In this document: positions 1 through 7,951 of the stretch, one piece after another
Numbering within the stretch: position 1 is the first letter of the stretch
How the letters are laid out: the number at the start of each line of letters is the position of its first letter
NCBI GenBank assembly: GCA_964434165.1
Contig: CAYSUS010000078.1
Location: 1-34,289 of the forward strand
DNA length: 34,289 nucleotides
Source of the DNA: CAYSUS01 sp964434165
GTDB lineage: Bacteria > Planctomycetota > Planctomycetia > Pirellulales > Thermoguttaceae
Direction of reading: 5' to 3'
Made by a program: the position numbers and the translations under genes
Notes under the pieces: generated by a model
The model's input: only the letters and a program-made list of their open reading frames with translations
Database searches by the model: none
Told to the model about the DNA's origin: nothing

Positions 1-92
1 CAGGCACGCGCAGCCCTCGATAAAGCACCAACAGCCTGAAACACTACACTAGCGCCCCGCCCGCACCAGGAACCGCGATGGGCTGAACGAAT

Positions 93-118
93 CGAAGCCC
101 GAAGCGTAAGCGAGGGAT
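93..118. repeat. Short intergenic repeat-like motif
   Basis: The motif GAAGCCCGAAGCGTAAGCGA lies in the noncoding stretch just past the 3' end of glnD. From memory, closely related strings recur between genes in planctomycete genomes. Only one copy is seen here, so calling it a repeat rests on that recollection. Nothing else is evident in bases 1-127. Confidence 0.35.
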
Positions 119-127
119 GCTTCCGGG

Positions 128-2737
128 TCACTGCTCCACGGCCTGGACGATGCGACGGGCGATCTGGTCGAGCCGGTCCTCGTCCTCGACTTTCCGCCCC
201 TCGCTGTCGGTCACGTAGAACACGTCCACCACCTGGTCGAGGTAGGTGCCGATGCGGGCACGCCAGACCGCAAGGCGCATCTCGAACAGCGCCCGGGCGA
301 TGCGATAGAGCAGCCCGGGCCGATCGACCGCGAACACGTCCAGCACCGTGCAGTGCCGCGACGTGGTGTTGTCGGCGCGGACGCGCGTCGCGGCCTCGGG
401 CAGCACGGGCGAGCCGCAGGCCCCGGTCTGCCAGGTGCGGCGGAACGAGGGCGCCTCGCCCTGCGGCGCGACCAGGGCCCGGCGGAGCACTTCAGCAACG
501 TGCTCCAGACGCTCCCGAGGCGGCTCGCCCGCGAAGTCCGGATCGTGCACCCAGAAGCGGTCGAGCACCAGCCCGTCGCCCAGGGTGTTGATGCGGGCGG
601 AGAGGATCTGCAGGCCCTGGCTGGCCAGCGCGCCCGTGAGGCGGTGGAAGATGCCGGGCGCGACCGCCTCCTGGGTCCCCACGGTGAACAGGACCGTGTG
701 GGTCTCGGGCTGGTAGTCGCCGCGGACCCAGACCTCGCGCGGGCCGAGGCGCTTCAGCACGCGGAGGTCGGCGGCGATCTGCTCGGGCGGCGTGGCGTTG
801 AGGTAGGTCCGCGGCATGCCCTCGACCTGGCGGCGGAACCAGGCCGGGTCGGGCTCGCCCTGGACGAGGCGGAGGATCGCGTCGCGGCGCCTCTCGATGT
901 GGCGCTCGAAGCTGCTCAGCGGGCTGTCGCCGGCCAGGTGCTCCATGGCGTGGTGGTACAGGTCGGTCAGCACCTCGGCCTTCCAGCTCGTCCACACGTC
1001 GGGGCCCACGGCCCCCATGTCGGCCGCGGTCATCACGTACAGCATGCGGAGCCGCTCGGGCGAGCCCGCCTCGACGGCGAACCGGACCACGAGCTGCGGA
1101 TCGTCCGTGTCGCGGCGATACGCGCAGTGGTTCATCAGTAGGTGCTTATCTACCAGAAAACACAGGTCGTCGGCCTCGCGCGGGCGCAGCGAGAGGCGCT
1201 CGGCGGTCTGGCGGGCGATGCGGCCGCCGAGCGCGCAGTGGTCCTCCGCGAAGCCCTTGCCCAGGTCGTGGATCAACAGGGCCAGGTGCAGGACCCGCTT
1301 CTCGGGGATCGCCCGATAGACGCGCCCCAGCGGGCCGTCGTCGCCGCGCAGGGCGGTGGCGCGCTGGACGGCCTTCAGACAGTGCTCATCGACCGTGTAC
1401 TTGTGGTACTGGTTGAACTGGAGCAGGGCCCGGGCGTGGCGCAGCGCAGGGACGAACCTTTCGAGCAGGCCCACCTCGTGCAGGCCGCGGAGCAGCTCGG
1501 CCAGGCGCGCGGGATGGCTGAGCACGGAGAGGAACCGCTGCACCGCGGCCGGCGAGGGGTCGTCGGGCATGCCGGGGGCCTGGCGGGCGACGGCCTCCCA
1601 CGTGTCCGGGGCGATCTGCTTGTCGTAGAGGTTGGCCAGATCGACCATGCGCATCACCTCGGCCAGGTTGCCCTGGAACCGCCGGAGCTGGCGCTTGGTG
1701 GCGCGGATCTGCTGCGGGCCGACGCGGAACTCCGCTCCCACGCGGTGGCCGAACAGGTTGGTCCACACCCGGTCCAGGCCGCGGTCGAAGCGGGCCTTGG
1801 CCACCAGCCGCCCCACCACGTGGCTGGCGCGGCTGGTGTGGAGGAAGTAGTCCTGCATGAAGCGCTCGACGGGCAGCACGCCGGACGCCGCGGGATAGCC
1901 CCAGGCCGCGGCGATGCGGAGCTGCTCGCCGCGGTGCAACACGTCGCTGGCCCTGCCCGCGTGGAAGTGCATCTCGTTGCGCAGGCGGAGGAGGAACTCG
2001 CCCGCCTCGGCGACGGCCAGGTAGTCCTCCTCGCTCAACGCGCCCTCGGCGCGGAGCTCGTCCAGGTCGCGGGCCCCGTAGCGGATCATGCCGATCCAGC
2101 GGAGGAGCTGGAGGTCGCGCAACCCGCCCCGCGAGCGCTTGACGTTGGGCTCCAGCAGATAGACCGTCTCGCCGTACTTGGCGCGCTCCTCGGCCCGGGC
2201 CTTCTCGATCGCTGTCATCAGCGGCGCCGCCCGGCGGCGGAGCCTGCGGCGGAACGATCGAAAGAAGTGCGCGAAGAGGTCCTCGCTGCCGGCCAGGAGG
2301 CGCGACTCGACGAGCGACGTGCCGATCACCGAGTCCTGCACGCCCAGGCGGCAGGCCTCCGCGGGAGTGCGCACGCTATGGCCGAGACTCAAGCCCGCGT
2401 CGAACACGTCGCGCATCAGCCGCTCGGCCAGGCGCGCGACCTCGCCCGACGTCTTGCCCGCGTGGAGGATCATCAGATCGACGTCGGAGCCGGGGGCCAC
2501 GACGGAGCGCCCGTAACCGCCGTGGGGGACCAGGGCGACGTTTCGCTGGATCCCGTCCAGGCCCAGGTCCGCGACCGCGTCGTCGAGCAGGTCCAGCACG
2601 ACCCGGTCGCGCAGCCGGCTGATCTCGCGGCAGAGCCGCGCCCCGGCCATGCCCGAGTCGTGCCGCTGGCGGAACTCGTCGTATCCCCCGGCAAGACGCT
2701 CTCGGGCGGTCTGCACGCTCGGGCGGAAGAAGTTCAT
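128..2737 (-). CDS. glnD: GlnD, PII uridylyltransferase / uridylyl-removing enzyme
   Basis: This is the glutamine sensor that adds UMP to PII when nitrogen is scarce and removes it when glutamine is plentiful. The 869 residues match the usual GlnD length. The nucleotidyltransferase motif GGYGR is at 73-77 with catalytic aspartates in SDVDLMI (D85, D87). An HD hydrolase domain follows from about 449, with H452 and the H490-D491 pair in LLIHDLGKG. Two C-terminal ACT domains lie at about 682-760 and 797-869 and should bind glutamine. It is the last gene of amtB-glnB-glnD, 78 bases after glnB, so it sits beside its own substrate protein. All catalytic motifs are present. Confidence 0.96.
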   Translation of the reverse strand: MNFFRPSVQTARERLAGGYDEFRQRHDSGMAGARLCREISRLRDRVVLDLLDDAVADLGLDGIQRNVALVPHGGYGRSVVAPGSDVDLMILHAGKTSGEVARLAERLMRDVFDAGLSLGHSVRTPAEACRLGVQDSVIGTSLVESRLLAGSEDLFAHFFRSFRRRLRRRAAPLMTAIEKARAEERAKYGETVYLLEPNVKRSRGGLRDLQLLRWIGMIRYGARDLDELRAEGALSEEDYLAVAEAGEFLLRLRNEMHFHAGRASDVLHRGEQLRIAAAWGYPAASGVLPVERFMQDYFLHTSRASHVVGRLVAKARFDRGLDRVWTNLFGHRVGAEFRVGPQQIRATKRQLRRFQGNLAEVMRMVDLANLYDKQIAPDTWEAVARQAPGMPDDPSPAAVQRFLSVLSHPARLAELLRGLHEVGLLERFVPALRHARALLQFNQYHKYTVDEHCLKAVQRATALRGDDGPLGRVYRAIPEKRVLHLALLIHDLGKGFAEDHCALGGRIARQTAERLSLRPREADDLCFLVDKHLLMNHCAYRRDTDDPQLVVRFAVEAGSPERLRMLYVMTAADMGAVGPDVWTSWKAEVLTDLYHHAMEHLAGDSPLSSFERHIERRRDAILRLVQGEPDPAWFRRQVEGMPRTYLNATPPEQIAADLRVLKRLGPREVWVRGDYQPETHTVLFTVGTQEAVAPGIFHRLTGALASQGLQILSARINTLGDGLVLDRFWVHDPDFAGEPPRERLEHVAEVLRRALVAPQGEAPSFRRTWQTGACGSPVLPEAATRVRADNTTSRHCTVLDVFAVDRPGLLYRIARALFEMRLAVWRARIGTYLDQVVDVFYVTDSEGRKVEDEDRLDQIARRIVQAVEQ

Positions 2738-2815
2738 GACCTCTGGGGAGGGTAGCGCCGCCAGAGCGGGTCGCGCAGGCCGGGGTACGCGCCGCGCTGG
2801 ACGGCCGCAGGTTTG

Positions 2816-3154
2816 TTAGAGCGCGCTTTCGCCCACCTCTCCGGTCCGGATTCGCACCGTGTCGGCCAGTTCGGAGACGAAGATCTTGCCATCGCCGACC
2901 TGGCCGGTCCGCGCGGCGCGGATGATCGTGTCGAGCACCGATTGGGCCGTACCGTCGGCCACCACGACCTCGATCTTGATCTTGGGCAGGAAATCGACGG
3001 TATACTCCGTGCCGCGGTACATCTCCGTGTGGCCCTTCTGCCGGCCGAAACCGCGGACCTCGGTGACGGTCATGCCGTGGATGCCCTGCTCGGTCAGGGC
3101 ATTCTTGACGTCTTCCAGCTTGAACTGGCGGATGATGGCCTCGATCTTCTTCAT
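2816..3154 (-). CDS. glnB: PII nitrogen regulatory protein (GlnB/GlnK)
   Basis: A 112-residue PII signal-transduction protein. The T-loop uridylylation tyrosine is exactly at Y51 within RGTEYTVDF, and the B-loop reads TGQVGDGKIFV. The ATG at 3154 was chosen because it gives the family length and N terminus (MKKIEAIIRQF) and has an AGGAG ribosome site seven bases upstream; the frame stays open further upstream but without family similarity. PII normally binds ATP/ADP and 2-oxoglutarate and, when unmodified, blocks the ammonium channel. Its position between amtB and glnD fits that role, which makes it functionally GlnK-like, although sequence alone does not separate GlnB from GlnK. Confidence 0.96.
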   Translation of the reverse strand: MKKIEAIIRQFKLEDVKNALTEQGIHGMTVTEVRGFGRQKGHTEMYRGTEYTVDFLPKIKIEVVVADGTAQSVLDTIIRAARTGQVGDGKIFVSELADTVRIRTGEVGESAL

Positions 3155-3337
3155 CGGGTGTCTCCTGGAGCGGTCGCCCGGGGCGGGACCGTTGTCGCGC
3201 ACCGCGGGCCGCGCCGAATCATGGAATTGTCGGATCTGGAGCAAGCTTGTCCAGTCACCCCCGTCCGCCGCGGCCTGGCCAGCCTCCCGCGCCGCGCGGC
3301 CGCGGCGGGGCACGAAACCCGGCCGGTCGGGCCAAGG

Positions 3338-4768
3338 TCAAAGGAAGATGTATCCCTCCTCGCCGTGCTGGCTGAGGTCGAGTCCCTGAATCTCCTGCTC
3401 CTGGGTCACGCGGAGCCCCATCGCGGCGTCGAGCACCTTAAGCAGGACGAAGGTGGCCACGATGGCCAGGGCCCAGGTGACCGCGACGGCGACGATCTGG
3501 GGGACCAGGATCATGCCCCCCTCGATGAGTCCGAGCTTCTCGCTGGTGCCGGCGACCACCTGGGTGGCGAACACGCCAGTCAGCACGGCCCCTAGCGTGC
3601 CGCCCACGCCGTGGATGCCGAACACGTCGAGCGAGTCGTCGTAGCCGAAGCGGCTTTTCAGCGTCGTGCATGCCAGGAAGCACACGACCCCCGCCGCGGC
3701 GCCCATCACGATGCCGTAGATCGGCTGCACGAAACCCGAAGCCGGGGTGATGCACACCAGCCCGGCGACCACGCCGGAGCAGCACCCCAGCACCGACGCC
3801 TTGCCGCGCGTGATCCACTCGCTGGAGGCCCAGGCCAGTCCTCCGGCGGCGGCCGCGAAGTGCGTGGCCGCAAAGGCGCTGGCCGCCAGGCCGTCGGCCG
3901 CCAAGGCGCTTCCGGCGTTGAAGCCGAACCAGCCCACCCACAGCATGGCCGCGCCCATGGCGGTGTACGTGAGGTTGTGCGGAGGCATGGGCTCGCTGCC
4001 GTAGCCGAGTCGCTTGCCGATCAACAGCGCGCAGACGAGGGCCGAGATGCCGGAGCTGATGTGCACGACCGTGCCGCCGGCAAAGTCCAGGGCCCCGGCG
4101 ATCTTGCCTTCGCCTTCGGCGTAGGCCAGCGGCCCGCCGTCCCAGACCCAGTGACATAGGGGGCAATACACGATGGTTCCCCAGAGGACCATGAACACGA
4201 CCATCGTGGAGAACTTCATGCGCTCGGCAAAGGCCCCCACGATCAGCGCGGGGGTGATGATGAAGAACATCCCCTGGAACAGCATGTGCGTCAGTCGCGG
4301 GATGGTGCCCTCCATGGGCACGTCGCCGTCGGTGCCGAGCTGGACCTTGTTCATGAAGAGGTACTCGAGGTTTCCGAGCCATCCGCCCGAGCCGCCGAAA
4401 GCGAGCGTGTAGCCGTAAAGGGCCCAAATGACGGTCATCAGGCCCATCAGGAAGACGCACTGCATGATCACGCCCAACACGTTCTTCTTACGCACCAGTC
4501 CCGAGTAGAACATGGCCAGGCCCGGGGCGGTCATGAACAGGACCAGTGCGCAGGAGGTGAGCATCCAGGCGTGATCGCCGGTGTCGATCTCAGCCGGCGG
4601 GGTCGGCGAAGCGGCCTGCGACGCGGCAGGCTCGGCCGTCGAGGCGGCCGTGGCCGCCGGCTCGTCCTCGGCGAGGCACGCCCGCGGAGGAGCCAGGATT
4701 CCGGTTTGAAGCGCCAGCGTCACCAGAGACGCGCACAACGCGAGCCGTGAGATTGCGACCGACGACAT
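3338..4768 (-). CDS. amtB: Amt-family ammonium transporter
   Basis: A 476-residue inner-membrane ammonium channel. Residues 1-33 look like a signal peptide ending near CLAEDE, followed by an Ala/Pro/Thr-rich linker, then about eleven membrane helices from residue 65. Conserved pore residues are visible: D228 and H236 in ALDFAGGTVVH and the second histidine H386 in FGIHGVGG, equivalent to D160, H168 and H318 of E. coli AmtB. The C terminus (QEQEIQGLDLSQHGEEGY) is the usual PII-responsive tail. The ATG at 4768 has a GAGG-type ribosome site about eight bases upstream. It heads the operon with glnB and glnD and lies behind a sigma-54 promoter. The 183-base gap before glnB shows no convincing second promoter. 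Confidence 0.96.
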   Translation of the reverse strand: MSSVAISRLALCASLVTLALQTGILAPPRACLAEDEPAATAASTAEPAASQAASPTPPAEIDTGDHAWMLTSCALVLFMTAPGLAMFYSGLVRKKNVLGVIMQCVFLMGLMTVIWALYGYTLAFGGSGGWLGNLEYLFMNKVQLGTDGDVPMEGTIPRLTHMLFQGMFFIITPALIVGAFAERMKFSTMVVFMVLWGTIVYCPLCHWVWDGGPLAYAEGEGKIAGALDFAGGTVVHISSGISALVCALLIGKRLGYGSEPMPPHNLTYTAMGAAMLWVGWFGFNAGSALAADGLAASAFAATHFAAAAGGLAWASSEWITRGKASVLGCCSGVVAGLVCITPASGFVQPIYGIVMGAAAGVVCFLACTTLKSRFGYDDSLDVFGIHGVGGTLGAVLTGVFATQVVAGTSEKLGLIEGGMILVPQIVAVAVTWALAIVATFVLLKVLDAAMGLRVTQEQEIQGLDLSQHGEEGYIFL

Positions 4769-4834
4769 TCCCCGTACCTCGTTGAAGGAGTGCTGCCCAA
4801 AGCGGCGGCTGCCCCGCGGTTTGCCGAGGGGTGG

Positions 4835-4850
4835 TGCAATCGACGTGCCA
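4835..4850 (-). promoter_or_regulatory. Sigma-54 (-24/-12) promoter of amtB-glnB-glnD
   Basis: On the minus strand the sequence reads TGGCACGTCGATTGCA, a complete match to the sigma-54 consensus TGGCACG-N4-TTGCW with exact spacing between the -24 GG and -12 GC. Transcription would start near 4824, giving a leader of about 55 bases before amtB. This is the expected promoter class for nitrogen-controlled ammonium transport genes. Upstream, a 9-bp inverted repeat (GTCACCGGC at 4907-4915 and GCCGGTGAC at 4978-4986) is a weak candidate activator site; no consensus NtrC site is seen. Confidence 0.85.
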
Positions 4851-5011
4851 TTCGGCCGCCCAGGGACGAGGCAGGAGCGTTACAACTCGATCTCGAAAGG
4901 GGTTGCGTCACCGGCTTCGCGCCGCACGGCAAACGAAGAGGAGGCCGGGGCGCGAAGGCGTGCATCGGGGTCGGGCAGCCGGTGACGGCTTCGCGGGCAG
5001 AGACGTGTCCG

Positions 5012-5563
5012 TCAGCCCCCGCCCCGCCACGGCGTGTCCGCGATGCCCTGGCGGGCGTTGGCAGCGCGCGCGAGCACGAATAGCAGGTCGCTCGCGCGGT
5101 TCAAGTAGGCCAAGAGCGTCAGCGAGATCGGCTCCTGGGCGTGGCGCAGGAGCGTGGTCAGGCGGCGCTCGGCGCGGCGGCATACGGCCCGGGCGACGTG
5201 CAGCTCCGCGGCCGCGGGCGCTCCGCCGGGAAGGATGAAGGCCCTCAGCTCGGCAAGCTCGGCGTCCAGCCGATCGATGTCCGTCTCGATCCGCTCAACG
5301 TGCGGCGGGCCGATGGTTCGGGTGCCGTGCTTGACCGGATCGGGCGTGGCCAGCTCGGCTCCGACCTCAAACAGCTCGTGCTGGAGGCGCTGGACGGTCT
5401 CGTCCAGGTCCCGAGGCAGACCTCGGCTGCGGGCCGCGCCGAGGTGGGCGCTGAGCTCGTCGATCGTGCCACACGCCTCCATGCGCGGGGCGTCCTTGCC
5501 CACGCGGGGGCCGGCAAAGAGGCCCGTCTCGCCCAAATCCCCAGTGCGAGTGTAGATCTTCAT
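5012..5563 (-). CDS. pduO: PduO-type cob(I)alamin adenosyltransferase
   Basis: A 183-residue enzyme that transfers the adenosyl group of ATP to cob(I)alamin to give adenosylcobalamin. Family signatures appear in order: the N-terminal ATP-binding motif YTRTGDLGETGLFAG, GTIDELSAHLGAAR, FILPGG followed by LHVARAVCRRAERR, and YLNRASDLLFVLAR near the C terminus. The length is typical. The ATG at 5563 has an AGAGG ribosome site about eight bases upstream. It lies on the same strand as amtB, but the sigma-54 promoter between them indicates separate control. No cobalamin biosynthesis gene or B12-dependent enzyme is adjacent. A TATTAT near 5662-5667 on the minus strand could be its -10 box, though I find no good -35. 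Confidence 0.93.
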   Translation of the reverse strand: MKIYTRTGDLGETGLFAGPRVGKDAPRMEACGTIDELSAHLGAARSRGLPRDLDETVQRLQHELFEVGAELATPDPVKHGTRTIGPPHVERIETDIDRLDAELAELRAFILPGGAPAAAELHVARAVCRRAERRLTTLLRHAQEPISLTLLAYLNRASDLLFVLARAANARQGIADTPWRGGG

Positions 5564-5741
5564 GCAAAGGCCTCTTTCCGTTGCGGATGCCTCGCCTCTG
5601 AGGCAGGGCCGGCGGCGCGACCTCGGCTCCTGTGCCCGGCCCGCTCTTGCTGGCCCTCCTTATAATACAACTCGGGCCAGACCCCGGACGACCTCCCCTC
5701 GCCCGCGCAAGCCCAGGAGTGCCGCCGCGTGGACCGGACGA

Positions 5742-5957
5742 GTGGCTTTGCGGATCGGTTTGGTCCTCGCGGCAGCGGTCTTGGCCACGGCCTGGTGCGT
5801 GGCTGAAGAGCCGGAGAAGTCGCCGATCGGGCCGCAGTTCCTCGCCGGCGTGCGCCAAGTGAGGAGGGCACGAGACCTCCGAGGTCTTCAGGACTTCGGA
5901 ACTCTGACACCAGGCCCCTCGCTCTCGCCGAGCCGCAGGGCGAGCATGTCGAGCTGA
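5742..5957 (+). pseudogene. Possible gene remnant: signal peptide only
   Basis: From a GTG at 5742 the frame reads VALRIGLVLAAAVLATAWCV and then AEEPEKSPIGPQFLAGV, which resembles an exported protein's signal peptide and the start of its mature part. After about 45 codons it runs into the palindromic repeat at 5874-5905 and then antisense to the end of the zinc-ribbon gene, stopping at 5957. There is no strong ribosome site. I read it as a 5' fragment of a lost gene, truncated where the repeat now sits. A chance ORF remains possible. Confidence 0.3.
5874..5905. repeat. Paired 13-bp palindrome, family A (copy 1)
   Basis: GACCTCCGAGGTC (5874-5886, perfect 6-bp arms) is followed after four bases by a second, imperfect palindromic unit based on GACTTCGGAACTC. 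The same two-unit layout occurs at 30985-31017 and 31698-31731. It overlaps the 3' end of the zinc-ribbon gene and supplies its last few codons and its stop. Confidence 0.7.
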
Positions 5958-6730
5958 CCCTTCAGGTCGGTGAGCAGGAGTTGCGGGCTGGCGCCGCCGG
6001 CCAGGTGCGAGTAGAAGGCCGTGGCCGGCGAGCTGTGCGTGGTGCCCAGCATGGCGGTGGTGTGGCGCAGGCCGTGGAGCTGCTGGTCCATGGCGTCGAG
6101 CTTGTCGGCCGTGTGGCGGCCGCTGCGCCAAAGCCGCTCGATTTGGAGCACCAGCCCCACGAGCAGGGCGAGCTGCCCGCCCACGACGAACGGCATGCCA
6201 CGATTCCACAGGTCCGGCCGTTGGGCGGCCACGGACCAACCCAGCAGCACGCCGCCGCAGACGAACGCCATCATGCCCAGCGCGAGGATCACCCAGGGGA
6301 AACCGCCCACGGCCTGGTCCCGGGTGGAGCTCGAACCGCTTCGCCCCGCATCTTGTTGTGCGCCGGAATGCCAGGGCGGCGCCTGGGCATGGGCCGCGTC
6401 GAGCCGCAGGCGGCGGGCGCGGTCCTTGGGGCGCTGCTTGGCGCCGGCTTTGGCGGCGCCGGGCGTGCGGAGCATGCGCTCGATGTGGCGGAGCTGCTGG
6501 TCGAGCTCCCAGTCGTCCAGGCGGAGGGACGAAGGCGAGCGGTCGCCGGCGGCGGGGTCCCCCGGATGGTCCTCCACCCCAGCCGGCGCGCCGTGCGCAG
6601 CGGCCTTAGGCGCCCCCGCGCCCCGTGCCGCTCCGCCCCCCAGATCCCCCCCACATCGTGCGCAGACGAACCCGCCCTGCTCCTTGGCGGCGAGTCCCGG
6701 TACGTCTTGTCCACACTGTTTGCACCACAT
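5888..6730 (-). CDS. Zinc-ribbon membrane protein, function unknown
   Basis: This 280-residue protein starts with a zinc ribbon: C3-x2-C6 and C23-x2-C26 in WCKQCG and FVCARCGG. A Gly/Ala/Pro-rich linker and a charged segment follow. Two hydrophobic helices lie at about 145-168 (WVILALGMMAFVCGGVLLGW) and 178-198, then a C-terminal region of about 80 residues with heptad-like leucines. Both termini are probably cytoplasmic. I do not recognise a named family; the zinc-ribbon-plus-two-helix layout is common among planctomycete proteins of unknown role. The final residues and stop come from the family A repeat, so the original C terminus may have been altered. The start codon has only a weak GGAA ribosome site. 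Confidence 0.8.
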   Translation of the reverse strand: MWCKQCGQDVPGLAAKEQGGFVCARCGGDLGGGAARGAGAPKAAAHGAPAGVEDHPGDPAAGDRSPSSLRLDDWELDQQLRHIERMLRTPGAAKAGAKQRPKDRARRLRLDAAHAQAPPWHSGAQQDAGRSGSSSTRDQAVGGFPWVILALGMMAFVCGGVLLGWSVAAQRPDLWNRGMPFVVGGQLALLVGLVLQIERLWRSGRHTADKLDAMDQQLHGLRHTTAMLGTTHSSPATAFYSHLAGGASPQLLLTDLKGQLDMLALRLGESEGPGVRVPKS

Positions 6731-6920
6731 GGCGTTCCATCGATCGTCCAGCGGCCTGGCAAACTGTAACGATTCCGAAGATTTTGCCGGTCGGCGAGAA
6801 TGCTGCGTTAATATGAGGCAATCAGGAAAGAAGGGGTAGCCGTCGCCGACGAAAGCGTTTCATGGCTGCCGGAGAGGCACAGCCGTAGAAGCCCCCGGCA
6901 GCGGCGATTAGCATGGAGGG

Positions 6921-7067
6921 ATGCAACACCAAGCACCCCGTCAGCCCGAGAGGCACAGGTCCGCCGAGGAGCACGCCCCGCCACTGCCTGAGGGGCGCGC
7001 GGCCAAGTGGATTCTGCTGCTGTTCGTAGCCCTCGTCGCCGCCACGCGGATCGCGTGGGGCTGGTAA
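6921..7067 (+). CDS. Possible 48-residue single-helix membrane protein
   Basis: A short frame running from ATG to TAA with a polar, Pro/Glu/Arg-rich first half and a hydrophobic C-terminal helix (KWILLLFVALVAATRIAWGW). It ends 27 bases before the YqjD-like gene on the same strand, so it could be the first gene of that cassette. A GGAGGG sequence is present but abuts the start codon, which is too close for a good ribosome site. Codon usage is GC-rich like the neighbours. The case rests on the membrane helix and the position. Bases 6731-6920 hold no other feature I can support. Confidence 0.4.
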   Translation: MQHQAPRQPERHRSAEEHAPPLPEGRAAKWILLLFVALVAATRIAWGW

Positions 7068-7094
7068 CACCGCACCTGATCAAGGGATGAATCC

Positions 7095-7406
7095 GTGGCT
7101 GAGGACCAACACGAGGAAAGGCCAGGGCACGGCGCGACGCCGGACGGACAGGATGCCCCGGGCGAGTCCGAAGAGGCCCGCACCGCCGCCGAGGCCGTCG
7201 AGCGGGCCAGGGAGGAGCTGCGCAAGGCCCGGGAGGCCTACCGCAAGGTCCGCCGCGGGGCCTCCGAGCGGCTCAAGCAAGTCCGGGAGCAGCCGCTGGG
7301 CGAGCTGGTCGAGTCGGGCCTGGAATTCGTGCGCAAGAACCCCGGCCCCGGGGTGCTGATTGCGGCCCTGGTGGGGTTCTTCCTCGGACGGCTCTTTCGG
7401 CGGTAG
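7095..7406 (+). CDS. YqjD/ElaB (DUF883)-like membrane-anchored protein
   Basis: A 103-residue protein with an acidic, hydrophilic N terminus, a predicted coiled coil at about 28-66 (rich in Glu, Arg and Ala), and a C-terminal helix NPGPGVLIAALVGFFLGRLF ending in arginines. This matches the DUF883/YqjD architecture; YqjD in E. coli is an inner-membrane protein that associates with ribosomes in stationary phase. The GTG start at 7095 follows an AAGGGA ribosome site. It is six bases from the next gene, and a DUF1469 protein lies downstream, as in the E. coli yqjD-yqjE-yqjK group. Transfer of the ribosome-binding role to this protein is inference. Confidence 0.75.
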   Translation: MAEDQHEERPGHGATPDGQDAPGESEEARTAAEAVERAREELRKAREAYRKVRRGASERLKQVREQPLGELVESGLEFVRKNPGPGVLIAALVGFFLGRLFRR

Positions 7407-7412
7407 GTCGTC

Positions 7413-7748
7413 ATGGCCGCGCGCCTGGTCGATCCCGATGTCGAATCGAAGAAGCGCGACCTCCGCCTGCGGATCGGGCGTCTGCGCCGCCGCCTGGACG
7501 GGCGCGTGTATCGCACGCGCCGGCACCTCGGCCGGCTGACGTCGTGGCGGACCTACGTGCGACGGTATCCCGGCTATGCCCTCCTCGCCGCGCTGGGTCT
7601 GGGCATGTCGGTCTCTTCCACGCTGGGCGGCGGGCGCTGGGCCCGACTGCTGGCGACGCGCATGATCCGCCGCGTGGGCGACGGACTGGGCCGAGGCCTC
7701 TGGGCGGAGCTGGTGCACATCTGGGAGGAGTCGGAGCCGGAGCGTTGA
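7413..7748 (+). CDS. Small basic one-helix membrane protein
   Basis: This 111-residue protein begins six bases after the YqjD-like gene. Its first 50 residues are very rich in Arg and Leu (LRLRIGRLRRRL and similar), followed by one hydrophobic segment at about 53-74 (YPGYALLAALGLGMSVSS) and a second amphipathic, basic region. It occupies the place of YqjK or DUF3618-type proteins in related cassettes, but similarity to either is too weak to name it. The positive charge suggests contact with nucleic acid, ribosomes or phospholipid heads; that is inference only. Confidence 0.75.
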   Translation: MAARLVDPDVESKKRDLRLRIGRLRRRLDGRVYRTRRHLGRLTSWRTYVRRYPGYALLAALGLGMSVSSTLGGGRWARLLATRMIRRVGDGLGRGLWAELVHIWEESEPER

Positions 7749-7830
7749 GCGCAGCGAATCGAAGCGGCCGCGGGCCCGGGCAATTCCGAATCAGACCCCT
7801 ACGACCGGGAAGGAAGACGTGCGAAACGAG

Positions 7831-7924
7831 GCACCATGCCACAACTGGTGCGGACGCTCGCGTCATTCGTGTTTCTGATTTCTGATTTGCCTCGGGTTTC
7901 GACATTCGGATTTCTTGCTTCAGG
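7831..7924. repeat. AT-richer intergenic repeat-like stretch with small hairpin
   Basis: In the 203-base gap between membrane-protein genes, GCACCA (7831-7836) pairs with TGGTGC (7846-7851). Bases 7861-7924 are then unusually AT-rich with near-repeats (TTTCTGATT TCTGATT, CATTCGTG, CATTCGGATTTC). Read on the minus strand this gives ATCCGAATGTCGAAAC and GAATGACG, a pattern I recall as frequent between planctomycete genes. A related CATTCGTCATTCC occurs at 28249-28260. Confidence 0.5.
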
Positions 7925-7951
7925 CACGCTGCTACCCGCAGGAGCCACGGA

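Noticed and set aside
1142..2755. Long plus-strand open frame antisense to glnD
   Set aside because: It mirrors a gene with full GlnD motifs; its own translation is repetitive Gln/Ala/His-rich and shows no domain. Such mirror frames are expected at this GC content.
3155..3337. Second sigma-54-like site (CTGGACAAGCTTGCT, minus strand) between amtB and glnB
   Set aside because: The -24 and -12 elements are two bases too close together, and the -24 half is poor, so it should not function.
4860..5011. NtrC-binding sites upstream of the sigma-54 promoter
   Set aside because: No match to the GCAC-N5/6-GTGC type was found; only a weak 9-bp inverted repeat with a 62-base spacer is present.
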